A stretch of 11,028 nt of DNA from CAYFUF01 sp964394795 (GCA_964394795.1 CAYMYX010000045.1:1-11028); one strand, 5' to 3'; shown: positions 1 to 6,858, counted from the first letter of the stretch. Notes: generated by a model not told the origin, from the sequence alone. Program-made: numbers and translations.

Positions 1-21
1 TTTACGGCTAGCGAGTTTAAT

Positions 22-54
22 CATACATAATCGCATTTTCCGCACTTTGGTATA
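22..54. repeat. Degenerate copy of the GGTATG palindromic unit
   Basis: A 33-bp stretch begins CATACATAAT and ends CTTTGGTATA, with 13 bases between. It resembles the 34-bp units at 8763-9013, which run from CATACCAAAA to TTTTGGTATG. The left arm matches that consensus at 7 of 10 positions and the right arm at 8 of 10, and all four units that have a left arm are preceded by AAT, ATT or GAA. It lies in the non-coding left edge beyond the terminator of the minus-strand operon. I see nothing else recognisable in 55-130. Family membership is inference from arm similarity and length; a chance match is possible. Confidence 0.4.
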
Positions 55-132
55 ACGCCCCTTGAAGATTGTCCCATTCGGGCCCAACCCTAGCAATTCG
101 TGTGCCATCCACCTGACCCCAAAAATTTGCAC

Positions 133-176
133 AAAAAAAAGACCGCCAAGTTAGCATCACAGCTAATCTTAGGGTC
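133..176 (-). terminator. Intrinsic terminator of the long minus-strand gene run
   Basis: Read on the minus strand, the last bases of the metallopeptidase stop codon start a hairpin. GACC pairs with GGTC, and after a small internal loop AAG pairs with CTT and TTAGC with GCTAA, around a loop of about six bases. An uninterrupted run of eight or nine T follows. The stem begins inside the TGA stop codon, so terminator and gene end overlap. It closes the gene series that starts at the response regulator or at the crp promoter. Confidence 0.85.
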
Positions 177-564
177 ATTCCTCTTCGTTATTTTCTTTTG
201 TCATCCGATTCTGATACTTAGCGATGAAGATGGCATCTTCCACTTCCAAATCCTTGTTATTCGCCCGATATTCCATATGGTGGCGAAGCTCATGATAAAG
301 CACCTGCCTCATCCTCTCCCTCAACCGTTCTTCACTGACCCTGCCATATAAATGCATAAAGGACCCGTAATAGATCATAACGCCCTTCCCCATGCCACTT
401 CTCTTGTATTGGCCAAGCACATAAAGGTCATTGTTGATGGCCTTATCGTGAACCTTCAATTCTTCGCCCACGGCAACGCCTAAGTTAAGCCCCTCCAAAA
501 TATCTTCAGGAACCTCCTGGTATAGCTCATCCAAAATTTCGGTAAAACGTTCAATACTAATCAT
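175..564 (-). CDS. Small zincin-like metallopeptidase family protein
   Basis: A 129-residue soluble protein with no signal peptide. Its HELRHH motif (residues 91-96) contains the HExxH zinc-binding and catalytic signature, followed by an acidic stretch that could supply a third ligand. Size and motif placement fit the short bacterial zincin family (PF06262-like), whose substrates are mostly unknown. I chose the ATG at 564 because the AGGTGG just upstream is correctly spaced for it. An in-frame GTG at 573 overlaps that ribosome site, which makes the longer 132-residue reading unlikely. The gene begins about 21 bp after the DUF454 stop codon, so the two are probably co-transcribed, and a terminator follows at once. 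The C-terminus is highly charged (KENNEEE). The family call is fairly firm; the cellular role is unknown. Confidence 0.75.
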   Translation of the reverse strand: MISIERFTEILDELYQEVPEDILEGLNLGVAVGEELKVHDKAINNDLYVLGQYKRSGMGKGVMIYYGSFMHLYGRVSEERLRERMRQVLYHELRHHMEYRANNKDLEVEDAIFIAKYQNRMTKENNEEE

Positions 565-585
565 CGTATCCACCTCAATAATAGC

Positions 586-1014
586 TTATTGGAAGTTGGC
601 TTCTGCTTTTCTCGGGTCCTGGTCAATCTTTTCCATATCTTCCTTATCCATCGTCTTAAGAGAAAGAATATGGAAGGTAACTGTTGTCGCCGCAATAAGG
701 ATAACCACTCGCACGAAGGTCTTATGAATAAAGAACACCAAGGAAAGAATAATGGTAATCCAAAGCGTTGAAAGGGCAAAGACCTTAGTCTTAGGGGATA
801 TCGCCCGGTACTTAATGTAACTTCGAACGTATAGCCCAAGAATTCGGTGGTTAATCAGCCACTCGTAGAGCCGCTCTGAACTTCTCAAATAGAAAAAGGC
901 AGACAAAAGAAGAAAAGGCGTAGTTGGTAAGACCGGCAGAATGATACCGATGCTGCCAATAATCAACGTCACGGTGCCTAAGAAAATAAACAAGGCTTGT
1001 TTGATTCGTTTCAT
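586..1014 (-). CDS. DUF454 / YbaN-like inner membrane protein
   Basis: A 142-residue membrane protein. The N-terminal half has two hydrophobic segments (about residues 7-28 and 31-43) joined by LPVLPTTPFLLL, the hallmark of the DUF454/YbaN family. Arg and Ser residues follow in the FYLRSSERLYEWL segment. Two more membrane segments lie near residues 78-94 and 100-118, and the tail is charged and cytoplasmic. The family is widespread and has no settled biochemical function. The start is supported by AAGGAG seven bases upstream of the ATG. It sits 24 bp after the prepilin peptidase stop codon and 21 bp before the metallopeptidase start, consistent with one transcript. Confidence 0.85.
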   Translation of the reverse strand: MKRIKQALFIFLGTVTLIIGSIGIILPVLPTTPFLLLSAFFYLRSSERLYEWLINHRILGLYVRSYIKYRAISPKTKVFALSTLWITIILSLVFFIHKTFVRVVILIAATTVTFHILSLKTMDKEDMEKIDQDPRKAEANFQ

Positions 1015-1038
1015 CTTTTCTCCTTCCTTTTTAAGAAT

Positions 1039-1518
1039 TCATGCCATAAGCTTACCCAAAACAAGATACCCAATAAACAGGAAAGGCGCGAAGGGGTAGT
1101 CTGTTTTTTTCGGCTTTTTCGTCATTCTGAGCTTGCGAAATCCTACGTCAACCAGCGAGTATAGCACCAAGATAATCAGACTCAGAAGTAAAGAAACGAG
1201 GGCCATATCCCTAGCCAAATACACAAAATGGACAAAGAGGAGCTTCACGTCCCCCATGCCTAAACTGTTTTTACTGAGTAAATGAAAGACCAGAAAGATG
1301 AGCAAGAATACGGCAGCATCTCCCAAACGATGCAACAAACCGCTCACCAAGTCCGCCCTAGCCACCCCATCGCTTCCGCCAATCCACCACACCATGACCA
1401 CGCCAAAAAGAAGCAAGGCGATACCCAACAGCTTGTTCGGTATCCGCCTTTCCCTCCCATCAATGATGGAAATTATTCCTAATTGTATGCCATACAAAAT
1501 GAAAATAACTTTATCCAT
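1039..1518 (-). CDS. A24-family prepilin peptidase (catalytic domain only)
   Basis: A 159-residue polytopic membrane aspartyl protease. The first catalytic Asp is D20 in IIDGRERRIPN and the second is D90 in LGMGDVKLL (the GxGD motif). These are the two signature sites of type IV prepilin or preflagellin peptidases, which cleave class III signal peptides at the cytoplasmic face. The N-terminal zinc/methyltransferase domain of full-length PilD/ComC enzymes is absent, so it resembles CpaA/TadV-type or stand-alone A24 proteins. AGGAGGGTGAT directly precedes the ATG. No pilin, ATPase or secretion genes are visible in the window, so its substrates must be encoded elsewhere. It follows rnz by 61 bp and precedes the DUF454 gene by 24 bp. 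Confidence 0.85.
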   Translation of the reverse strand: MDKVIFILYGIQLGIISIIDGRERRIPNKLLGIALLLFGVVMVWWIGGSDGVARADLVSGLLHRLGDAAVFLLIFLVFHLLSKNSLGMGDVKLLFVHFVYLARDMALVSLLLSLIILVLYSLVDVGFRKLRMTKKPKKTDYPFAPFLFIGYLVLGKLMA

Positions 1519-1579
1519 ATCACCCTCCTAAGGAGAGTGTAGGGCAGTTTTTGTGTCAACGGGTACCGCGACAGATCAT

Positions 1580-2482
1580 TTAGTCTTCGAAGGTTAGGGT
1601 CACTCTCTCCCCATCCTTAGCAAAACGGATGTTGGGGTGGAGGCCTTTCAACCAGACCGCATAGTCTTCCTGATTTTGGAACGAAGGGCTGTAGTGGGTG
1701 AGCCAAACTTCCTTGGCCTTTGCTCTGGTGGCAAGCTCGGCCGCCTCCAGGCTAGTCATGTGCATCTTTTCCCTAGCTGAATCTGCCTTCTCCGGATCGG
1801 CATAGATGCCTTCAGTAATGAGAAGGTCGACTTCATGAGCTGCATCTTCCAAGCTTCGGCAAGGTCTGGTGTCCGTGGAATAAACCAGAGACAAGCCCTT
1901 GCGGTTGGGCCCCGTCACCTGGTCGGGACGGTAAGTCCTCCCTTCATGGGTTACCGTCTCTCCCTTTTGGAGGAAGCTCCACAGGGTGCGGGGTAGACCT
2001 AAGTCCATGGCCCGCTCTGGTAGGAACTTGGGCCGACGGTCAAGGTCGAAGCGGTAGCCGTAGCAGAGGAGATTGTGCTTGACCTTGAAGGGGGTAATGG
2101 TGATGTCCTCCAACTCAAAGGGGTCGTTGGGTCCAATCTCATGAAAATGCACGTCAAAAGAGACCCCCACGACAATGCATAATTGGGAGACGACTTCCAG
2201 CGTATTTCGAGGTCCGATGATGCGAACAGGCTCTTTCCTTCCCTCCGTAGTCATCGAGGACAGAAGGCCGCTGATACCCGCGACGTGGTCCCCGTGGAGG
2301 TGGGTGAAGCAAATCATGTCGATGGAGTGCATGGGCCAACCGTACTTACGGATGGCCACCTGAGTGCCTTCCCCACAATCGACCAAGATACTGTGCCCTT
2401 GGTAGCGCAATAAAAGAGAGGTAAGATGCCTACCCGGTAACGGCATCATACCTCCTGTTCCTAGTAAACAAATATCTATCAT
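1580..2482 (-). CDS. rnz: Ribonuclease Z (tRNA 3' processing endonuclease)
   Basis: A 300-residue metallo-beta-lactamase-fold nuclease that removes the 3' trailer of tRNA precursors. Zinc-site residues are visible in order: HLHGDH at 61-66, H136 in KVKHN, D204 in YSTDTRP, H241 in KMHMTS and H263 in LTHYSP. The segment from about 150 to 195, ending in a GPNRKG turn, corresponds to the flexible arm that binds the tRNA elbow in bacterial RNase Z. Length is normal for the family. AGGA lies upstream of the ATG. Only 8 bp separate it from the Crp/Fnr gene stop codon, so it very likely shares that transcript. Confidence 0.95.
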   Translation of the reverse strand: MIDICLLGTGGMMPLPGRHLTSLLLRYQGHSILVDCGEGTQVAIRKYGWPMHSIDMICFTHLHGDHVAGISGLLSSMTTEGRKEPVRIIGPRNTLEVVSQLCIVVGVSFDVHFHEIGPNDPFELEDITITPFKVKHNLLCYGYRFDLDRRPKFLPERAMDLGLPRTLWSFLQKGETVTHEGRTYRPDQVTGPNRKGLSLVYSTDTRPCRSLEDAAHEVDLLITEGIYADPEKADSAREKMHMTSLEAAELATRAKAKEVWLTHYSPSFQNQEDYAVWLKGLHPNIRFAKDGERVTLTFED

Positions 2483-2490
2483 GGTTCATC

Positions 2491-3204
2491 CTATTTCGTA
2501 ATTAGTGCTTCCATCTCTCCTTCAGCGTAGAGGCGCAAGCGGTTCATGTCGGAGATGCGAATGTTGCTCTGCCCCATTCGCTTGACGATGCCCAGCTGCT
2601 GAAGTTCCCGAATCTTTCTGCTCACCGTTTCTCTGCGAAGGTTTATGCTGGCAGCAATATCATCGACGGTCAGGTCGACGATGTAATGATTCTGCCTCTT
2701 GCAGCGGTTGTAGAAGAAGGTGGCCAATCTCATCCCCGCATCATTTTCGGATAAGACATCCATCCGCTCGTTGGCTTGCTGGAGCTTGCGGCTTAAGGAC
2801 CCAATCAGGTTCATGGCCACTTCAGGTTTTGCTCGAAGTAAGTCCATGAAGATGTCCTTGCTGATCTCGCACATTCTTCCGTCGGTTATGCAGGTCGCAT
2901 CATAGGGATAAACGGCATTGTTTTCCAAGAAGAGGTCTTCCCCGATGGAATCTCCGTCTCCAATGATGTCGTAGATCTGCTCTTTGCCTTCTAAATCATA
3001 GTTATGTAATTTCACTTTTCCGCCGTGGACGATACGTAACACATCGGCTTTATCTCCTGCGTAAAAGAGGATGTCTCCTCTTGTAAAGGTCCTATGGCGG
3101 CTTATCTCTTGTAAATTCTGCTGCTCTTCCAAGGGCAAATTGGAAAACAGAACAATATCAGATGTGCACAGTTTACAACTGTCGCTGCAGTGGTTGCAAG
3201 CCAT
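2491..3204 (-). CDS. Crp/Fnr-family regulator with FNR-like cysteine cluster
   Basis: A 237-residue transcription factor with an N-terminal cyclic-nucleotide-binding-type beta barrel (about 20-130), a long dimerisation helix and a C-terminal winged helix. The recognition helix reads RRETVSRKIREL, combining the CRP-like RE with the FNR-like ExxSR contacts. Four cysteines near the start (C3, C6, C10, C13) and C112 in a CEI motif match the layout of the FNR iron-sulfur ligands, where the distal Cys also sits in a CEI context. This suggests oxygen or redox sensing, though it is not proof of a cluster. I chose the ATG at 3204 because GGAAGGAGG lies just ahead of it; the upstream ATG at 3219 would put that ribosome site inside the gene. 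It has its own promoter at 3279-3307 and leads into rnz. Confidence 0.88.
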   Translation of the reverse strand: MACNHCSDSCKLCTSDIVLFSNLPLEEQQNLQEISRHRTFTRGDILFYAGDKADVLRIVHGGKVKLHNYDLEGKEQIYDIIGDGDSIGEDLFLENNAVYPYDATCITDGRMCEISKDIFMDLLRAKPEVAMNLIGSLSRKLQQANERMDVLSENDAGMRLATFFYNRCKRQNHYIVDLTVDDIAASINLRRETVSRKIRELQQLGIVKRMGQSNIRISDMNRLRLYAEGEMEALITK

Positions 3205-3241
3205 GAAGCCTCCTTCCATTTCACTGGGTTAAAGGAAAAGA

Positions 3242-3258
3242 ACATGGCAATGCCATGT
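3242..3258. promoter_or_regulatory. Perfect 17-bp palindrome in the crp/fnr leader
   Basis: ACATGGCA and TGCCATGT flank a single A in a perfect 8-1-8 dyad. GGAAAAG and CTTTCC on either side can lengthen the stem with one bulge. It lies between the predicted transcription start (near 3272) and the ribosome site, and also downstream of the sensor-kinase stop codon. It could be an operator, a leader hairpin, or a weak terminator for the kinase message. The downstream minus-strand sequence has only short T runs, so the terminator reading is the weakest of the three. Confidence 0.5.
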
Positions 3259-3278
3259 GCTTTCCGGTTAGCCTTTTA

Positions 3279-3307
3279 ATTATAAAATGAAATTTGATTT
3301 AGGTCAA
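3279..3307 (-). promoter_or_regulatory. Sigma-A promoter of the crp/fnr gene with FNR-like box
   Basis: On the minus strand, TTGACC (3307-3302) is followed by a 17-bp spacer and a perfect TATAAT (3284-3279). It spans the end of the sensor-kinase gene; the kinase stop codon lies in the spacer. TTGAC-CTAA-ATCAA (3307-3294) overlaps the -35 and matches the TTGAT-N4-ATCAA FNR consensus at 9 of 10 fixed positions. A box centred near -28 is placed where a bound regulator would block RNA polymerase, so negative autoregulation is a reasonable inference. The promoter call is strong; the operator call is moderate. Confidence 0.8.
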
Positions 3308-5806
3308 ACTTTTGAAAATGACCAAAACCTTGAAGAGGTCCCCATCGATAATGAGATCAAAATGGCCATGCATCAGGTTAATGGTATTCCTCGCGATAGC
3401 TAACCCTAACCCGCTGCCCACCGTTGACCGCGACTTATCTTCCCTGGTAAACCGCTCCATGAGCTCATCCGGCTGGAGATTTAGCTGCTGAGAAGACGTG
3501 TTTTTCAGCTCAAAGACGCAGTCCCCATCGACTTCCTGAAGATTCAAGTAAACTCGGGTGCCCGGTAGGGCATACTTCCTCGCATTATTTAACAAGTTAT
3601 CTAAAACTCTCGACAGGTGGAAACCATCGGCCAAGATCAGGAGGTCCTCTTCCGGAAGTTTGGCGACTAACTTCAGGTCCTCCTCTTCCCAAACCCCTTC
3701 GTACTCCGCGATAATCTGCTCGATGACCTCGTTGAAACTCAGACTCATCATATCCAAATGGAGGGCACCGCTGCTAGCCCTCGATGCATCTATCAAACTA
3801 TTCATCAGGTCACTTAGCCGGTTGGCCTTATTGTCTATAATGTTGATGTAGTCCTCGGCATTTTCATCATTCACCCCCGACTGCTTAAGCAGACTCACGT
3901 AGTTGATGATGGAAGTCAACGGCGTCCGAATATCGTGGGAGATATTGGTAATCAGCTCCGTTTGCATCCGCTCATTCTTCACCCGAGCTTCCGTCGCCTT
4001 CTTGATGCTGTCATCTACAACAACCAATTCTTGGGCCATCCGCTTGTTCAACCCATGGTAATCATTGACCTTGATATCTCTCGAAGGTCGTCCATTGACG
4101 ACATTGTTGGTCGCTTGAATCAACCACAGATACTCCGCCAACGCCCTGATGCCGAGGTAAGCAAAAGCGGCCAAGATAATGACAGCGACGATGAAGAGTT
4201 GCTTGTGGCCATCATTAAGCAAGGCCAAGATGGTTAAGCCGGCCAAGAATAGTAGGGTAACCCCCAAAGAATAGCGGAAACCATCCCAGCCACTGTTGAA
4301 GAAGTAGGAGAAGAGGTTCTTGATCTCTTCTCTCAGCCGATAAATCAGGCTGGTCTTACGTAGCGACCCCATCTGGTATTTTCTCACCAGAATAGAGAGC
4401 ATATACACGACGACGATGCTAAACGGAATCGCGGATAAAGAAAAGGTGAAGAGGACGAAGTTGCTCTCCAAGCTCTTGTAGGACTGAGGCGATACCACAT
4501 ACTTTTCCAAAGTAGGATGCATGTAAGCGGGCACCTCGTAGAGGAAAAAGAAGAACAGCGCCAAAAGCACAAGGATAAGTTCTACAGGGAAGTGATACTC
4601 CCATCGGGCTATCAAACCCTTCGTTCTGGGTCTCGAGATGGACAAATACCGATAGACCGCCCATATCCAAAGGATGGCACTGACAACTAGGCCAAGGATA
4701 GATGACCAAAAACGAACCTGAACAGTGCTGTAGATTTCGTAGGCGGAAGAGATGTAATCTTGCTTAGGGAAATTGGTATCTACCGCAAGCCTTGCAGTCC
4801 GAGGCACCAAGTTGTATATCCGCTTATCGCTGTTGGAAAAGTAGTTGTTGAGGTCCTGAAAGTATGGCCCAGATCCTACCCGGTAGGTCCCATCCTGATT
4901 CAGCTGAATAACGGCTGTCCACTGACTGTCCGTAAACCTCCCCGATTCAAGATTGCTGTATTCATTTTGCGTCCCCGAGTATGTGATATTGTAACCAATG
5001 TTGGAGTCAGGTTCCTGAATACCCAAGCTTTCCCCACGAATCAAGGGGTGGTCCAAAACGGTAGCTACCTGAGTGACCAGTCGTTCGATATCTTGAAGGT
5101 GGTAGTTGGCAAAGTCGATAATATCTAAGGAATACATGGGGGCGAACTTTTCGTCAATCATTTCGACGTTGTCCATGAAGGCATCCGACGTGGAAAGTAC
5201 ACCCTCGATGTAGTCCATATCTACCAAATTCAACGGGTTGACCTCATCAAAGCTCTGGTAGAGGTTCCCTTCCGGGTCCGTGTGATTGACGAAGAGCAGA
5301 GTCTTCGTCTCGTAGTGGACGCCCTCCTTTGCCCATTCCATCAAGTCAGCTTTTCGGTATAAGGGGCTGGTGAGATTGACCTGGTCTGTAGGGGCAACCT
5401 TGTTGTTCATATTCTCCAAGTTTTCCCCCACCGTTCCCTGGGCTTCAGGGTTGTCATTTAATTCATAGAGTTTTTGGAAGTAGACGACGGCATCTTGCAA
5501 GGATAGGTTGACAAAACCCGAAGAAATGGGCGTTTCCGGTGCTAACTTTTCGAAAAGGTCTTCCAGCTCCAAGGAATCTGTGTACTCATAGACCTTAGCC
5601 CCTTCCTGCTCTAAAGCATTCTGAAAGCTAGGCGCGCTAAAAAAGGATACCCCGGGCATTGCCGGTGTTGCCGTCAAGAGAGCAAGGCGAATAACCAGGA
5701 CAAAGAACATGACCGAAACCGCAGCCAGGCAATGCCATATAAAGCTTTGAGGTCGAAACTTATCCCTTATTCTCTTTTCCGTTTTCTTGGTTTCTTTCTT
5801 CGCCAT
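3299..5806 (-). CDS. Six-TM sensor histidine kinase with large extracytoplasmic domain
   Basis: An 835-residue membrane kinase. TM1 spans about residues 21-44 and is followed by an extracytoplasmic domain of roughly 320 residues that I cannot assign to a family. Five more membrane segments lie near 364-388, 406-429, 450-474, 511-531 and 535-560. The cytoplasmic part has a HAMP-like linker and the phospho-acceptor H624 in NISHDIRTPL. The ATPase domain shows an N box (DNLLNNARKYA, about 736-746), an F-box-like FTRED near 786 and a G box GSGLGLA at 797-803. It should autophosphorylate and pass phosphate to the regulator encoded just upstream. The gene starts 47 bp inside the regulator gene, in another frame, with AGAGGG as ribosome site, which implies translational coupling. 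The ligand is unknown; envelope stress or a peptide is a guess from the large outer domain. Confidence 0.92.
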   Translation of the reverse strand: MAKKETKKTEKRIRDKFRPQSFIWHCLAAVSVMFFVLVIRLALLTATPAMPGVSFFSAPSFQNALEQEGAKVYEYTDSLELEDLFEKLAPETPISSGFVNLSLQDAVVYFQKLYELNDNPEAQGTVGENLENMNNKVAPTDQVNLTSPLYRKADLMEWAKEGVHYETKTLLFVNHTDPEGNLYQSFDEVNPLNLVDMDYIEGVLSTSDAFMDNVEMIDEKFAPMYSLDIIDFANYHLQDIERLVTQVATVLDHPLIRGESLGIQEPDSNIGYNITYSGTQNEYSNLESGRFTDSQWTAVIQLNQDGTYRVGSGPYFQDLNNYFSNSDKRIYNLVPRTARLAVDTNFPKQDYISSAYEIYSTVQVRFWSSILGLVVSAILWIWAVYRYLSISRPRTKGLIARWEYHFPVELILVLLALFFFFLYEVPAYMHPTLEKYVVSPQSYKSLESNFVLFTFSLSAIPFSIVVVYMLSILVRKYQMGSLRKTSLIYRLREEIKNLFSYFFNSGWDGFRYSLGVTLLFLAGLTILALLNDGHKQLFIVAVIILAAFAYLGIRALAEYLWLIQATNNVVNGRPSRDIKVNDYHGLNKRMAQELVVVDDSIKKATEARVKNERMQTELITNISHDIRTPLTSIINYVSLLKQSGVNDENAEDYINIIDNKANRLSDLMNSLIDASRASSGALHLDMMSLSFNEVIEQIIAEYEGVWEEEDLKLVAKLPEEDLLILADGFHLSRVLDNLLNNARKYALPGTRVYLNLQEVDGDCVFELKNTSSQQLNLQPDELMERFTREDKSRSTVGSGLGLAIARNTINLMHGHFDLIIDGDLFKVLVIFKSLT

Positions 5807-6515
5807 GGTTGTCCCTCTGTGCTTCTATCTTGTAGCCCAAGCCCCAGACTACCTTGAGGTAGCGAGGGTCCTTGGGGTTGATCTCTATCTTTTCTCTGAT
5901 GTGGCGGATATGAACCGCTACCGTTTGTACCGACCCCATGGATTCCTCCTCCCAAACCTCTTCGTAAATCTCGTCACTGGAATAGACTTTCCCAGGATTC
6001 TTCAACAGAAGGAAGAGGATGCGGTACTCAATGGGAGTAAGCGAAACTTGCTCTTGATCAACGAAGACCTTCTTCCGCTCGTCATCAAGTACCAGTCCCC
6101 CTTGCTGATAAATATGAGAAACCGGGCCATCCTGTGAGATATTACTATATTCCGCATACCGACGCAGGTGGCTTTTAACCCTAGCAATGAGCTCTTGGGG
6201 ATTAAAAGGTTTGGTGATGTAATCATCTGCTCCCCGTTCCAAACCACCGATCTTGTCGATATCTTCGGACTTGGCGGAGACCATAATGACAGGAATTGAC
6301 TTCGTTTCGCGGACTCGCTCCAGCACTTGGAGGCCATCCATTTTCGGCATCATAACATCTAACAGGATGAGGTGAATCTCCTCACTATCCACTATCTTTA
6401 ACGCCTGCTCCCCATCAGTCGCACATACCACATTGAAATCTTCCATCTCTAGGTAAATTTGAATCGCTTGAACGATCTCCTGATCGTCATCTACTACAAG
6501 AATTTTGTAATCCAT
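5760..6515 (-). CDS. OmpR/PhoB-family response regulator
   Basis: A 251-residue two-component regulator. The receiver domain (1-120) has the acidic pocket D9-D11, phospho-acceptor D53 in LLDVMMPKMDG, switch residue S80 and K102 in TKPF. The C-terminal winged helix (about 150-232) carries LTPIEYRIL, a VAVHIRHIREKIE recognition helix and the terminal WGLGYKIE hairpin typical of OmpR/PhoB proteins. I chose the ATG at 6515 because GGAGGTG is correctly placed; the GTG two codons upstream lies within that ribosome site. About 16 residues after the canonical end, rich in Glu, Asn and Lys, are encoded by the overlap with the kinase gene. Upstream lie four 11-bp direct repeats that are good candidates for its own binding sites. 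Confidence 0.95.
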   Translation of the reverse strand: MDYKILVVDDDQEIVQAIQIYLEMEDFNVVCATDGEQALKIVDSEEIHLILLDVMMPKMDGLQVLERVRETKSIPVIMVSAKSEDIDKIGGLERGADDYITKPFNPQELIARVKSHLRRYAEYSNISQDGPVSHIYQQGGLVLDDERKKVFVDQEQVSLTPIEYRILFLLLKNPGKVYSSDEIYEEVWEEESMGSVQTVAVHIRHIREKIEINPKDPRYLKVVWGLGYKIEAQRDNHGEERNQENGKENKG

Positions 6516-6578
6516 AAACACCTCCGTATAGGTCTACCTTCATTGTACTGTATTCCAAGCCGTCTTTCCTAAATCTGC

Positions 6579-6622
6579 TTGTCATTTTGTTGTAATTCTC
6601 CTGTATATTTTTTGCAATTCCT
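6579..6622. promoter_or_regulatory. Four tandem 11-bp direct repeats, OmpR-family operator candidate
   Basis: On the plus strand four 11-base units follow one another without a gap: TTGTCATTTTG, TTGTAATTCTC, CTGTATATTTT and TTGCAATTCCT. The shared core is YTGYNAT at each 11-base step. Direct repeats about one helical turn apart are the classic binding pattern of OmpR/PhoB-type regulators, for example Pho boxes. The nearest repeat edge is 64 bp upstream of the response-regulator start, so autoregulation is the simplest reading. Action on katA, about 240 bp away on the other side, is possible but not shown. Confidence 0.6.
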
Positions 6623-6720
6623 GTACCCCTAGGTATCTTCTCTCCCGTATTTAATAGAATTTTAATATTTAAACATGGCCCACCTTCGTCTGCATAGCTT
6701 CCAATGATTAGGGTAATTAT

Positions 6721-6741
6721 ATGATGCAATCTTTGCATTAT
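6721..6741. promoter_or_regulatory. Inverted repeat upstream of katA
   Basis: ATGCAA and TTGCAT flank TCT as a perfect 6-3-6 dyad (6724-6738). One mismatch further out the symmetry resumes (AT at 6721-6722, AT at 6740-6741), giving 8 of 9 pairs. It overlaps the TATGAT that could be a katA -10 element, so a repressor site is plausible. No known operator consensus was recognised. Confidence 0.4.
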
Positions 6742-6748
6742 CAATAAG

Positions 6749-6766
6749 TTGAAGTCCGGCCCTCAA
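6749..6766. promoter_or_regulatory. Imperfect palindrome upstream of katA
   Basis: TTGAAGTCC and GGCCCTCAA form an 18-bp dyad with 7 of 9 symmetric pairs. It lies about 95 bp ahead of the katA start. The outer TTGA/TCAA arms recall Crp/Fnr half-sites, but the spacing is 4 bp too long for a standard FNR box, so I do not assign it to that regulator. Confidence 0.3.
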
Positions 6767-6858
6767 TCAAATGAATCCAAACGTAGATTGTTTTGGAGAG
6801 ATGGTGAGGGCGTTCAACTCAATGTAAACTCACTTTTAAATGAAAGAAAGGATGGCTT

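Larger units (their letters stand above)
6516..6858. other. Divergent intergenic region between response regulator and katA
   Basis: This 343-bp gap contains no convincing gene. It holds control signals for both directions: the tandem repeats at 6579-6622 and two dyads at 6721-6741 and 6749-6766. For the regulator gene, TACAGT or TACAAT on the minus strand (6552-6542) are possible -10 elements, without a good -35. For katA, TATGAT (6720-6725) and an AT-rich stretch at 6650-6672 are candidates, but I see no well-spaced -35/-10 pair. The AT-rich stretch is only a poor match to a PerR box. Confidence 0.5.

Noticed and set aside
100..351. 83-codon plus-strand frame at the left edge
   Set aside because: It runs antisense through the terminator and the metallopeptidase gene, with no ribosome site.
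1554..1559. TTGACA on the minus strand as a promoter for the prepilin peptidase
   Set aside because: No acceptable -10 at 16-18 bp; the nearest TACACT is only 12 bp away.
4419..4709. Cys- and Trp-rich minus-strand frame inside the kinase gene
   Set aside because: Shadow frame of the membrane-helix part of the kinase, whose own frame has complete domain motifs.
6650..6672. PerR box upstream of katA
   Set aside because: AT-rich and partly symmetric, but too many mismatches to the 7-1-7 TTATAAT consensus.
6487..6744. 85-codon minus-strand frame upstream of the response regulator
   Set aside because: No ribosome site or family features. It covers the tandem repeats and the true regulator start.
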